Positions 1-6,556 of a DNA stretch of 41,943 nucleotides are shown piece by piece (within the stretch, counting starts at the first letter, position 1; the number at the start of each line of letters is the position of its first letter). The stretch is from positions 1-41,943 of the IMG/VR virus record IMGVR_UViG_3300045947_000108. One strand, written 5' to 3'. The DNA comes from a virus. The translations under genes were made by a program, and so were the position numbers. Below the pieces are notes generated by a model. The model did not search any database, was not told the DNA's origin, and worked only from the letters and a program-made list of their open reading frames with translations.

Positions 1-127
1 CACCGGCCGCACCGATGAGCAGTGCGTATTTATTCTCTATGGCACGGGGCGCAACGGAAAAAGTCGATTCATTGAAGCCTGTCATGAGTTACTCGGACCC
101 TATGCCAAATCCGCGAACATGCAGAGC
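1..127. repeat. Terminal direct repeat (circular-contig overlap)
   Basis: Bases 1-127 are identical to bases 41817-41943. The helicase-primase frame is continuous across the join, so this is the overlap of a circular assembly or the redundancy of a permuted genome, not two genomic copies. A length of exactly 127 matches a common assembler k-mer size, which favours an assembly overlap. The unique genome is then about 41,816 bp. Confidence 0.95.
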
Positions 128-820
128 TTTTTGCATCAAGAGCGCGAAACGGTCCGGAATGATCTGGCAGACCTGCATGGCGTGCGGCTCGTCTCCGCGA
201 TCGAAGCGAACCAGGGCCAGAAATTCAGCGAGGGACTATTGAAGCAGCTCACCGGGGGCGATCGCGTGAAAGCGCGGTTTTTGTTCAAAGAGTATTTCGA
301 GTTTCTGCCGCACTTCAAGCTCTTTCTGGCCTTCAATCATAAGCCCGTGCTCAAAGGGAACGACATGGCCGTGTGGGAACGGGTCAGGATGATCCCGTTT
401 GATGTGTATATCCCTCCGCATGAACGTGATCCATATCTACAAGAAAAGCTGCGGGCGGAGCTGCCAGGCATCCTCACATGGGCGGTCGATGGATGTCTCG
501 CGTGGCAGGTCGGCGTCAATGGGAGCCCAAGTGGCCTCCGTCCACCAGAAGAAGTCACACAAGCCACCGAAGCGTACCACCGAGAAATGGACGATCTGGG
601 GGAATTTCTGGATGAGCGATGCCTCCGTTCAGATCTGGTCCGGGTCGACGGCAAGGATCTGTATCAAGCGTATGTCGACTGGTGTGCTCACGAGAATCAA
701 CCGCCGATGCATGTGAGAACCTTCGCACTTGACTTGCAACATCGAGGCGTAACTCGGCAGAAAAGCAACGGAAAAGTCTGGTACAAGGGCATTGCTCTCA
801 AAGACATAAGCAGTGACTAA
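2..820 (+). CDS. Helicase-primase of phage/plasmid P4 family, C-terminal part (continues from window end)
   Basis: This is the 3' part of the gene that starts at 41203; joined, the protein is about 477 residues. It is a superfamily 3 helicase of the kind that unwinds DNA at phage or plasmid origins. The Walker A motif GTGRNGKS is encoded at 41-64. Downstream come an acidic Walker B stretch (LVSAIEAN), a motif C region ending in FLAFNHKP, and an arginine-finger-like RVRMIPF. The C-terminal 90 residues resemble the winged-helix tail usual in this family. No catalytic primase domain is visible in the joined protein, so it is probably helicase only. It heads the + strand early genes. The stop codon TAA (818-820) lies in a cluster of GTGAC repeats. 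Confidence 0.9.
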   Translation, partial: TGRTDEQCVFILYGTGRNGKSRFIEACHELLGPYAKSANMQSFLHQERETVRNDLADLHGVRLVSAIEANQGQKFSEGLLKQLTGGDRVKARFLFKEYFEFLPHFKLFLAFNHKPVLKGNDMAVWERVRMIPFDVYIPPHERDPYLQEKLRAELPGILTWAVDGCLAWQVGVNGSPSGLRPPEEVTQATEAYHREMDDLGEFLDERCLRSDLVRVDGKDLYQAYVDWCAHENQPPMHVRTFALDLQHRGVTRQKSNGKVWYKGIALKDISSD

Positions 821-906
821 GTGACGATAGTGACTCATTTCCCAAAGGGTATAGGCGCGTATATAAGGAGGTTACGAAAAACGCATCACCGCCGTCACTT
901 CGTCAC
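813..906. repeat. GTGAC/GTCAC repeat cluster with inverted-repeat arms
   Basis: GTGAC occurs at 813, 821 and 830, and its complement GTCAC at 894 and 902. The outer arms (813-826 and 893-906) match as an inverted repeat at 13 of 14 positions, with 66 bases between. The cluster follows the helicase gene and precedes the next start codon. It could be an operator, iterons of a replication origin, or a long stem in the early mRNA; sequence alone does not decide. Confidence 0.5.
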
Positions 907-925
907 TAGGAGAGGATTGGGAGAA

Positions 926-1126
926 ATGATCGAGAATATTCATGGTGTCGTGACATTTGATCAGCGGCGAACATCTCGAGAGAAGGCCACACATGAGCGG
1001 CTGTGCAGATACCTCAGAGAGCAGCCGTTAGACGATATTCGCCAAGCATCCGTGGTGTTCTGGTATGCGCATCAGCCTGTACGTATGTCCGCGCTACGCT
1101 ATCTGGCGTACGTCGCGGCCAAGTGA
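926..1126 (+). CDS. Small early protein, unknown
   Basis: The 66-residue product has no family I recognise. The ATG at 926 is preferred because it follows AGGAGAGG (909-916) and GGGAGAA; the frame is open further upstream, but only a GTG at 821 without a Shine-Dalgarno would serve. The protein is mixed-charge and basic (arginine-rich, about residues 13-30), with no membrane segment or signal. It lies 105 bases after the helicase gene, downstream of the GTGAC repeat cluster, and starts a tightly packed series of small early genes. Confidence 0.5.
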   Translation: MIENIHGVVTFDQRRTSREKATHERLCRYLREQPLDDIRQASVVFWYAHQPVRMSALRYLAYVAAK

Positions 1127-1137
1127 GGAATGTACCC

Positions 1138-1392
1138 ATGCTGACCCCCCACGGCGCCACCATCCACCTGGAGCTCCCCGGCTGGCTGCTGATCTTCGAG
1201 GCCGGCGCCTTCACCGACGCCTCTGTGAGCGTGGGCGATGATCAGGTACAAGTGCATCTCACCTGCAGCCATGCGGCGCTGGTGCAGGCCCAAAAGCGGG
1301 GCAAAGCCTACAAACGTGCCATGGCGCGGCAGGGACGGGAGCAGCAGATGGCGGAAGCCGTGACCCGCAAACGAGAGGAGCGCACGCGATGA
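1138..1392 (+). CDS. Small early protein, unknown
   Basis: An 84-residue product starts at the ATG at 1138, 11 bases after the preceding stop, with GAGGAA upstream. The N-terminal half looks like beta strands (alternating hydrophobic residues, about 7-50). The C-terminal 30 residues are strongly basic and helical, ending in a run of R/K/E residues. No family was recognised. Its stop overlaps the next start (ATGA), indicating translational coupling. Confidence 0.55.
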   Translation: MLTPHGATIHLELPGWLLIFEAGAFTDASVSVGDDQVQVHLTCSHAALVQAQKRGKAYKRAMARQGREQQMAEAVTRKREERTR

Positions 1393-1586
1393 CGCGCACG
1401 AAGCCACCATGGACGCCGACGCCAGATGATCCCTGGATTTTTGGCAAGCCGCCAATGGTGAAACAGCCTGACGTGCCACAGGTTGAATCCGATGATTCGG
1501 AGGTGATTGTAGAAGGGGTAGGACGAGAACGTGCAGCCACGAGGATGCTAGACCCCTTAGACGCGATTCTGGAGGAGACACGATGA
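1389..1586 (+). CDS. Small proline-rich early protein, unknown
   Basis: The 65-residue product overlaps its upstream neighbour by ATGA and the following exonuclease gene by 4 bases, so it sits in a coupled operon. The first 30 residues are rich in proline and tryptophan (PPWTPTPDDPWIFGKPP), and the rest is acidic. It has no recognisable domain and is probably a short, largely unstructured accessory protein. The coupling supports it being a real gene. Confidence 0.55.
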   Translation: MTRTKPPWTPTPDDPWIFGKPPMVKQPDVPQVESDDSEVIVEGVGRERAATRMLDPLDAILEETR

Positions 1587-2179
1587 CTCACCTCATTTTG
1601 GACATCGAGATTCAACGCACCATCGAAGATACGCCGGGTGGGTGGGATGCGACAGATGTCTTGGGTGTGTCGGTCGCCGTCGTTTATGACGTAGGCGAGG
1701 ACCGCTATACCATCTATCGGGATAGTCTCCAGGACCGCATCGACTTGCAAACGCACCTCAACCGTGCCGATCGGCTTACCACATTTAACGGGTGGAAATT
1801 CGACTTGCCGGTTATCTGGGGTAAGCCGCAACCGAAGCGGGTTGAGCATCTACGCGCTCGCTCAGACGACCTCTTACGGCGCATCTGGCAGGGACTCGGG
1901 CTCAATCCTGACGTGTTCACGAAAGACCACAGCGGGTGGGGCCTTGATGCCGTCTGCAAGGCGACACTGGGGCGCGGCAAAACCGGCAACGGGGGCGATG
2001 CTCCACGGCTCTACCAGCAAGGCCGATGGGTCGAGCTGATCAACTACTGCCTAGAGGACGTTCGGCTCACGAGGGACTTGTGGAGGGCGTCAGAGGAGAT
2101 GCCTATTGCTGGCCCCAAGGGAATTGTCACCCTTGCGCCATGGCCGAATGGCACAACACAGGAGGCATCCCATGGCTAA
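1583..2179 (+). CDS. DEDDy-type 3'-5' exonuclease (RNase H fold, DnaQ-like)
   Basis: The 198-residue protein has the three exonuclease motifs of the DEDDy group. Exo I is D7-x-E9 (LILDIEI), Exo II contains N69 and D74 (FNGWKFDLPV), and Exo III is Y155-x3-D159 (NYCLEDVRLT). Such enzymes remove nucleotides from 3' ends using two metal ions. There is no polymerase domain in the protein or the genome, so it probably works in recombination or end processing, perhaps with the RecT-like protein downstream, or supports a host polymerase. The length suits a stand-alone RNase_H-like exonuclease. It is coupled to both neighbours by short overlaps. Confidence 0.8.
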   Translation: MTHLILDIEIQRTIEDTPGGWDATDVLGVSVAVVYDVGEDRYTIYRDSLQDRIDLQTHLNRADRLTTFNGWKFDLPVIWGKPQPKRVEHLRARSDDLLRRIWQGLGLNPDVFTKDHSGWGLDAVCKATLGRGKTGNGGDAPRLYQQGRWVELINYCLEDVRLTRDLWRASEEMPIAGPKGIVTLAPWPNGTTQEASHG

Positions 2180-2273
2180 CCAGTTATCCCTGATCCCCGT
2201 CAGTCCGCTGGAGTTCACGAAGGCCGCCTATGACCTGGCGGGGCTGCTACAGCAACTTGGAGGGACTCCATGA
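2172..2273 (+). CDS. 33-residue early peptide
   Basis: A very short frame begins with ATG at 2172, five or six bases after GGAGG (2161-2165). It overlaps the end of the exonuclease gene and ends in ATGA shared with the next start. The product is mildly hydrophobic without a clear membrane span. The Shine-Dalgarno and double overlap make it a plausible translated cistron; alternatively it only couples translation to the coiled-coil gene downstream. Confidence 0.45.
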   Translation: MANQLSLIPVSPLEFTKAAYDLAGLLQQLGGTP

Positions 2274-2695
2274 GCGAGATTCGACTCGACCCGGAATATA
2301 TCGCCTTGCTGGATGCGTGGCAGGATCTCCAGGTCCAGGTACAGGCGCTGGAAGCGGAGAATGCTCGGCTGCAAAGCGATCTTCGCGCGACACAGGAGGG
2401 CTACATGGCGCTGAATCTCCAGCTGGTTGAGGCCCAACGGGCGCTCGACACGTGCCAGCGCGCGCGGCAGGAGAGCGATGACGAGATGGCCCGAGAAATA
2501 CGGGCATTGAAGGAACAGAACACCGCCCTGCGTCAGCCCTATACCCACACGCCACCGGGGAGCGACCCGACCTGTGTGCTGTGTCGGGTGCGGACGGCGC
2601 TGTTGAAACAATTCGAGGACTTGACATTTCTGAGTCAGGACGGCATTGGGCGCCTGTTTGATGCCGCCGTGCAGGCGGTACGGGAGGGGGCATGA
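2270..2695 (+). CDS. Coiled-coil early protein with a CxxC pair
   Basis: The 141-residue product is dominated by a long heptad-rich helix (about residues 10-95), rich in Q, E, L and R, which should form a coiled coil. A C-terminal segment after a proline-rich hinge carries C-x2-C (CVLC, about residue 106) followed by a short helix. It might oligomerise or bind a metal through the pair, but no named family fits. It starts in the ATGA overlap with the 33-residue peptide and overlaps the next gene by 4 bases. Confidence 0.6.
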   Translation: MSEIRLDPEYIALLDAWQDLQVQVQALEAENARLQSDLRATQEGYMALNLQLVEAQRALDTCQRARQESDDEMAREIRALKEQNTALRQPYTHTPPGSDPTCVLCRVRTALLKQFEDLTFLSQDGIGRLFDAAVQAVREGA

Positions 2696-2886
2696 GCTAT
2701 CTGCTACGCGAAGAGCTGCTTGATCGGTTGGGCCGTGACTTTGATATCCGTCTGCTCTATCCCGAGCGCATCGATCGTCAGGATTTGCAGGCCATCTATG
2801 ACGCGCTCCAGGAGAAACACGAGGTCATCACAGACCTGTTTGCCGAGGTGGAGATCGGCCTCGAACGTCAGCGCAAGGAGCGCTAA
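2692..2886 (+). CDS. Small acidic/basic helical early protein, unknown
   Basis: A 64-residue, highly charged helical protein overlapping its upstream neighbour by ATGA and followed immediately by the next start codon. It has no signal peptide, membrane span or known motif. The even spacing of leucines suggests a small helical bundle. Confidence 0.55.
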   Translation: MSYLLREELLDRLGRDFDIRLLYPERIDRQDLQAIYDALQEKHEVITDLFAEVEIGLERQRKER

Positions 2887-3186
2887 ATGCCGCACCATCG
2901 CAGCCGTAGCCATGATGCCGCCCGAGATCGTCTCGCCCCGGTGACGGTGGAGCCGATCGAGGCGCTCTGGCCCGCGGCCCCCAAGGGCGTACCGGCCCCG
3001 CAGCGCACCTATGCGGCCTATATGGATGTCCTCGATCGAGCCTTTCGCGGCTTGGCGTCCATGGCCGACGTCGGGCTGGCACGCGCCGCGTGGTGCCAGG
3101 CGTGCAGTGCCGAGGTCGAACGTCGCCGGCATGAGCGCAAGCCCCTGGAGGGACCGAAGGGGCGGGGATGGAGGCGTGAGGGGTGA
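2887..3186 (+). CDS. Small basic early protein, unknown
   Basis: A 99-residue arginine- and alanine-rich product whose ATG directly follows the previous stop, with AAGGAGCGCTAA as ribosome-binding site. A single C-x2-C (WCQACS, about residue 71) could be half of a metal site. The tail is basic (RRRHERKP and GRGWRREG). The gene ends in a GTGAGGGG tandem (3175-3196). No family recognised. Confidence 0.5.
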   Translation: MPHHRSRSHDAARDRLAPVTVEPIEALWPAAPKGVPAPQRTYAAYMDVLDRAFRGLASMADVGLARAAWCQACSAEVERRRHERKPLEGPKGRGWRREG

Positions 3187-3205
3187 GGGGTGAGGAGAGC
3201 AACGC

Positions 3206-3487
3206 ATGGGCTGTGAGCGAGTGATCACCAATGATGGGAATATGATGATCGTCTGCACACGCGGACGCCAACCATGGCCGAAGTGTTCCGTCTGTCAGGC
3301 ACGCCCGATGATGCGCCTGTGCGATGCACCACTGAGCAAGATCCGGACGTGTTCCGCTCCGCTGTGCGTACAGTGCGCGATTCGTGTCAGCGACGAAGAG
3401 GACTATTGCCCGACGCATGCGCCCGCCGCGTATGCCGAGCGGGCAGCGCAGATTTTGGGCGAGGCGCAGCGAAGGAGGGTGATGTGA
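3206..3487 (+). CDS. Small cysteine-rich (zinc-binding) early protein
   Basis: The 93-residue protein contains several Cys pairs in order: CSVC (about residue 27), a lone C, C-APLCVQC, and a C-x2-H near YCPTH. This spacing is typical of treble-clef or zinc-ribbon folds. It probably binds zinc and could contact nucleic acid or protein; no named family fits. It is followed in GTGA overlap by a second zinc-ribbon gene, so the two may act together. Confidence 0.6.
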   Translation: MGCERVITNDGNMMIVCTRGRQPWPKCSVCQARPMMRLCDAPLSKIRTCSAPLCVQCAIRVSDEEDYCPTHAPAAYAERAAQILGEAQRRRVM

Positions 3488-3840
3488 CCCGCAGCGAACG
3501 CCAACAACGCTACCGTGCCGAGCGTAGAGCCCTGGGGGAATGTAGCTATGGACGCCACCCGGCCACGCCGGGGATGGCCTCCTGTGCGGCCTGCCGAGCG
3601 CGCTATGGGCGGGGCGCCCAGGCCAAGACGGAGGCCCGCGAGCGGAACACCTATGAGCGCAAGGTGCCGGCGCAGCAGATGACCCGGCGCGAGTGCCTGC
3701 GCTGTGATCGCGCCTTTGACTCCTGGGGGAAGGCGAACCGCTTGTGTCCGGCGTGCCGGCACCCACAGCATGATCCAGGCCCAGGGGCGCGGCCCCTGCC
3801 GGAGCATATGCATGAGATTGTCAATGGGTGGAGCCACTAG
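3484..3840 (+). CDS. Zinc-ribbon early protein
   Basis: The 118-residue protein starts with GTG at 3484, overlapping the previous TGA, with AGGAGGG at 3473-3479. Two metal sites are visible: an N-terminal C-x5-H-x8-C-x2-C element and a C-terminal zinc ribbon, C-LR-C-x13-C-PA-C. The latter has the spacing and F-x-S-x-K-x-N-R core seen in many small phage zinc-ribbon proteins. Its likely role is nucleic-acid binding or regulation, but no specific function can be given. Its 3' end overlaps the end of a leftward gene by 4 bases, so the two are convergent. Confidence 0.65.
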   Translation: MTRSERQQRYRAERRALGECSYGRHPATPGMASCAACRARYGRGAQAKTEARERNTYERKVPAQQMTRRECLRCDRAFDSWGKANRLCPACRHPQHDPGPGARPLPEHMHEIVNGWSH

Positions 3841-3995
3841 GGGCGAGGCGTGCGGGGGTGCCCACGCTTGCGCTTAGGCTCTTTCGGTTGGTTCCAACGC
3901 ATCGAACGGCAGCCTTTGCGAGCACAGCGCTTGGGGTACTCATCGCTGACCCATACGTAGTCACACTGATTGCAGGAATAAGGCGTTCGTGGCAT
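3837..3995 (-). CDS. Leaderless zinc-ribbon protein, candidate regulator
   Basis: The 52-residue product has one zinc ribbon, C-NQ-C-x13-C-x4-C, with an aromatic core (YVWV), followed by a strongly basic tail (KEPKRKRGHPRTPRP). The A of its ATG (3995) is exactly the predicted +1 of a TTGACA-17-TATATT promoter, so the mRNA would have no leader, as for some phage repressor genes. A second possible start at 4022 has AGAGG upstream but would fall outside that transcript. It is the only leftward gene in the early region and diverges from the promoter at 4037-4065. A regulatory role is inference from position and fold. Confidence 0.6.
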   Translation of the reverse strand: MPRTPYSCNQCDYVWVSDEYPKRCARKGCRSMRWNQPKEPKRKRGHPRTPRP

Positions 3996-4001
3996 AGGGT
4001 G

Positions 4002-4030
4002 AATATAAAATAATTGGCGCATGGTGTCAA
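4002..4030 (-). promoter_or_regulatory. Leftward sigma70 promoter, leaderless transcript
   Basis: Reading leftward: TTGACA (4030-4025), a 17-base spacer, TATATT (4007-4002), then CACCCT and the ATG of the zinc-ribbon gene at +1. The -35 box is perfect and the -10 box has one mismatch. Confidence 0.75.
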
Positions 4031-4042
4031 TACCTCTTGACA
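4025..4042. promoter_or_regulatory. Palindrome formed by back-to-back -35 boxes
   Basis: TGTCAA-tacctc-TTGACA: the -35 boxes of the two divergent promoters form a perfect 6-bp inverted repeat with only 6 bases between. A protein bound here would block both promoters, and polymerase at one should exclude the other. Confidence 0.6.
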
Positions 4043-4065
4043 TCTCTCCTGTGTGGGTATAGATT
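4037..4065 (+). promoter_or_regulatory. Rightward sigma70 promoter
   Basis: TTGACA (4037-4042), 17-base spacer, TAGATT (4060-4065); predicted start near 4072. It would drive the 44-residue gene, the 66-residue gene and recT. An 8-bp palindrome TGATATCA follows in the leader and may be an additional operator. Confidence 0.7.
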
Positions 4066-4114
4066 AAATGGTACAAAACGCCAATAACTGATATCACACT
4101 GGAGATACGACACC

Positions 4115-4249
4115 ATGACCGACGCCGACATCTACCGCCTCGAATGTTTGCTCGAAGAGCTCGTGACCCGCCTCGGCTGGCAGCCGCATGATTGCGACCG
4201 CTGGGCACCCGCGATCGCCAAAGTGGCACGGGAGTATCTCAACAAGTAA
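4115..4249 (+). CDS. Small acidic early protein (44 residues)
   Basis: The first cistron after the rightward promoter, starting at ATG 4115 with TGGAGAT about ten bases upstream. The 44-residue product is an amphipathic helical protein with two cysteines and two tryptophans and no recognised domain. Small proteins at this place next to a divergent switch are often regulators or anti-host factors, but nothing in the sequence shows which. Confidence 0.55.
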   Translation: MTDADIYRLECLLEELVTRLGWQPHDCDRWAPAIAKVAREYLNK

Positions 4250-4254
4250 CCCCT

Positions 4255-4329
4255 GGCGCCGCACCGCAGCGAACGGCGGGAACGTGTGGTATCGCCCACT
4301 GCCCGGCCCGGCTGACCCGGTGCGGCGCC
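4255..4329 (+). repeat. 11-bp perfect inverted repeat with 53-base loop
   Basis: GGCGCCGCACC (4255-4265) is exactly complementary to GGTGCGGCGCC (4319-4329). The arms fill most of the gap between two small genes. In RNA this would be a very stable stem closing a 53-base domain; there is no U-run, so it is not a simple terminator. The right arm ends 28 bases before the next start codon. Confidence 0.6.
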
Positions 4330-4357
4330 TGACCGACTATGAGAGGAGACGCCGATC

Positions 4358-4558
4358 ATGACCGATGACTATCACGCTGTTCTCGGACTCATTGCCGACC
4401 ATTTATGCGCGATACACCGCTCCATCGAGGGCCTGAATCGCCACGCCGCCCGGCTGGATTTGCTCCTCACCACGTATGTCATGCCCCAGCAAGACGAGCT
4501 GCACAAGGCGCAGCAGGCGCTCAGGCAGGTCGAAATGCTCCTAGGACCAGCGGCATGA
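4358..4558 (+). CDS. Small helical early protein, unknown
   Basis: The 66-residue product starts at ATG 4358 after GAGAGGAGA. It is a leucine-rich amphipathic helical protein, probably a coiled coil, without a membrane span. Its TGA overlaps an ATG (4555) in the frame of the RecT-like gene, so it probably belongs to the recombination operon. No function recognised. Confidence 0.6.
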   Translation: MTDDYHAVLGLIADHLCAIHRSIEGLNRHAARLDLLLTTYVMPQQDELHKAQQALRQVEMLLGPAA

Positions 4559-4614
4559 CGCCAGCCGTCCAGCGCGCCATGACGCGCTTTTATGATCGAT
4601 TGGAGGAGATTCAG

Positions 4615-5793
4615 ATGGACGACAACGGAGTACCGTCCACCAGGCCAGCCCCCCTGGCCTTGGGGCACCGTGGCCTCGAGATTAGCACGCTGGAAGAGCT
4701 GTACCGCTTTGCAAAAGCTGTTTGCAGAACGGCCTTCGTGCCAAAAGACTTTCACAATGACCCGGAAGGGACGATGGTCGCGCTGGAGTATGCCATCGAG
4801 CTAGGCTTGCCCATGCTGCAAGGGCTGCAGAATATCTACGTCGTTGGCGGGCGCCCCAGTATCTTTGGCGATCTCGGCCTCGCCATGGTGGAAGCCTCGG
4901 GGCTCATGGAAGATTTCTTCGAGGACTTCGAGGGAGAGCCCTACAAGGATGATTTCAAGGCCATTTGCATCAGCAAGCGCAAAGGCCGTAGTCGGCCCAC
5001 GATTTGGCAGTTTTCCGTGCAAGATGCCAAGATGGCCAAGCTCTGGGGGAAGTCCGGCCCCTGGAGCGAGAATCCAAAGCGCCAACTCCAGATGCGTGCC
5101 CGGTGGTTCGTGCTGCGCAATGCCTATGCTGACGTGCTACGTGGGCTGTACGGACGTGAGGAGATGGAGGACTCCATCACCATGGCGCAGACACCACAAG
5201 GCTACCAGCAGGCTCCCGAGACGGCCCTCCCCGCCACCGTGGCGGCCCAGCTCGAAGCCCCCCCAACGCACCCCAGCGCCCAGCACATTAAAGACTTGCT
5301 GACCCTGATGACGCATGCTGGCGTGCCGAAAGAGTTGCATTATATCGAGCTACGCAAGGCCGTACCGCGCCTCGAAGAGGGCAAGACCACGCAAAAATAT
5401 CTGCAGGAAACGCTCACGACAGACGAATTCGAGGATCTGAGGACGGCTTACCAAGAACGCCTGCAGCTCCTTATCGAGTCCGATGTGCCTCTCAATGATG
5501 CCCAGGAAGGCACCCAGGAGGCGCCAGAATCATCGAAGGATGACGCGCGGCTGGATCCAGACAGTGACCAGACTGCATCTCAGGGCGAGCGAGACGCCAA
5601 ATCACCCCATCGGGAGGGTATGGCCTCGACCGAGGCGGTGATGCGCGTGGCACACTTTGCCGAGGCGCACAACCTGGGCAGTCTCTTTAGTCAGGCCATG
5701 CGGCGCTGGCCCGATGGCATCACGCCCGAGGCGCTCGATCGGGTTCTCGCCAATCTCAAGGACAGGGTTGAAACTGACAATATCTCTGGTTAG
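4615..5793 (+). CDS. recT: RecT-family single-strand annealing recombinase
   Basis: The 392-residue protein matches RecT/Redbeta-type annealases, which coat single-stranded DNA and promote strand annealing. Diagnostic stretches are MVALEYAIELGLPMLQGLQN followed by I-x-V-x2-GRPSIFGDLGLA, then FSVQDAKMAKLWGKSGPW and LQMRARWFVLRNAYAD (roughly residues 40-190). The last 150 residues are acidic and low-complexity, then helical, possibly a partner-binding tail. The ATG at 4615 is chosen for GGAGGAG at 4602-4608; an in-frame ATG at 4555, overlapping the upstream stop, would add 20 residues. No lambda-type exonuclease is seen beside it, so the DEDD exonuclease at 1583 or the VRR-NUC at 7000 may supply the nuclease. 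Confidence 0.85.
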   Translation: MDDNGVPSTRPAPLALGHRGLEISTLEELYRFAKAVCRTAFVPKDFHNDPEGTMVALEYAIELGLPMLQGLQNIYVVGGRPSIFGDLGLAMVEASGLMEDFFEDFEGEPYKDDFKAICISKRKGRSRPTIWQFSVQDAKMAKLWGKSGPWSENPKRQLQMRARWFVLRNAYADVLRGLYGREEMEDSITMAQTPQGYQQAPETALPATVAAQLEAPPTHPSAQHIKDLLTLMTHAGVPKELHYIELRKAVPRLEEGKTTQKYLQETLTTDEFEDLRTAYQERLQLLIESDVPLNDAQEGTQEAPESSKDDARLDPDSDQTASQGERDAKSPHREGMASTEAVMRVAHFAEAHNLGSLFSQAMRRWPDGITPEALDRVLANLKDRVETDNISG

Positions 5794-5932
5794 GTGCGGC
5801 AAGGTCTGATCAGGCGAGGCCGGCTGTGGTGAGGTGCGGCCAGGTGCGGAGAGGTAAGGTGTGGCCTGTTTCGCTCGGGTGAGGTGCGGCACGGTGCGGC
5901 AGTGGTTAGGTGTGGCCTGGTAAGGAGTGATC
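5794..5932 (+). repeat. Pentanucleotide-phased GGYNN array
   Basis: The gap between recT and the next gene is built of units starting GG every five bases (GGTGC, GGCAA, GGTGA, GGTAA, GGTGT, GGCCT and so on), with one interruption near 5867. GGTGCGGC recurs four times and GGTGTGGCCTG twice. The frame is not coding. Arrays like this next to recT could be recombination or replication signals, or a repeat grown by slippage. Confidence 0.7.
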
Positions 5933-6556
5933 ATGACACCGAAGAATACGCTTGAAACGTATCATCCCGTGAGTAACGGGGCAGAACCGTCAATCATTCA
6001 TGAATTGCCGTATCGTGTGGAATTTGTGCTCGAAGGCGTGTGTCCGCTCCTGTTCCATGCCTGGAATAATGAGGCCGTTGAAGAAAAGTCCAAAGCGAAG
6101 AAAGGCAGTGCGGCCAAGAAGTCCGACAATATTGAGAGTTACGTGTATCGCAATGAACAGAACGAGATTTGTCTGCCTTCCGAATATGTGAGGCAGGCCA
6201 TCATTAAAGCCGCACGGTTCCGGCAAGATCCGAGATCGCCGCGCAAGAGCGCCATGGATCTCTTTAAGGCTGGGATTGCCTCAGAGATCGAACTCGCATC
6301 GTTAGGCAGTACGGAATGGGACTACGTTGACAAGCGCCGTGTCGTAGTCCAGAGGAATGCCGTTACCAGGATGCGTCCGGCGTTTCAGAAAGGATGGACC
6401 GCCACCTTTCAGTTCCTCATCTTATTGCCAGAGTATATCGATGCGGCCATGCTCCTCGAAACGTTGACACAGGCCGGGCGTGTGATCGGTGTCGGAGACT
6501 TTATTCCCTCGTTTGGACGATTCCAGGTTGTCCGGTTTGATGTCTTGAAAGCCTAA
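5933..6556 (+). CDS. Conserved phage protein of recombination region, unknown
   Basis: The 207-residue protein starts at ATG 5933, five bases after AAGGAG (an in-frame GTG at 5927 overlaps that site). The pattern EFVLEGVCPLLFHAW at the N-terminus, a lysine-rich loop, then SYVYRNEQNEICLPSEY and RQAIIKAAR resembles a group of phage proteins that I recall near annealases and single-strand-binding genes, with a beta-rich RRM-like appearance. I cannot name a function; nucleic-acid binding is a guess from position. A separate promoter is not evident. Confidence 0.55.
   Translation: MTPKNTLETYHPVSNGAEPSIIHELPYRVEFVLEGVCPLLFHAWNNEAVEEKSKAKKGSAAKKSDNIESYVYRNEQNEICLPSEYVRQAIIKAARFRQDPRSPRKSAMDLFKAGIASEIELASLGSTEWDYVDKRRVVVQRNAVTRMRPAFQKGWTATFQFLILLPEYIDAAMLLETLTQAGRVIGVGDFIPSFGRFQVVRFDVLKA

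Noticed and set aside
2828-3766. A 312-codon open frame on the - strand in the early region
   Set aside because: It is antisense to four coupled early genes with ribosome-binding sites, and its product is Pro/Arg/Ser low-complexity.
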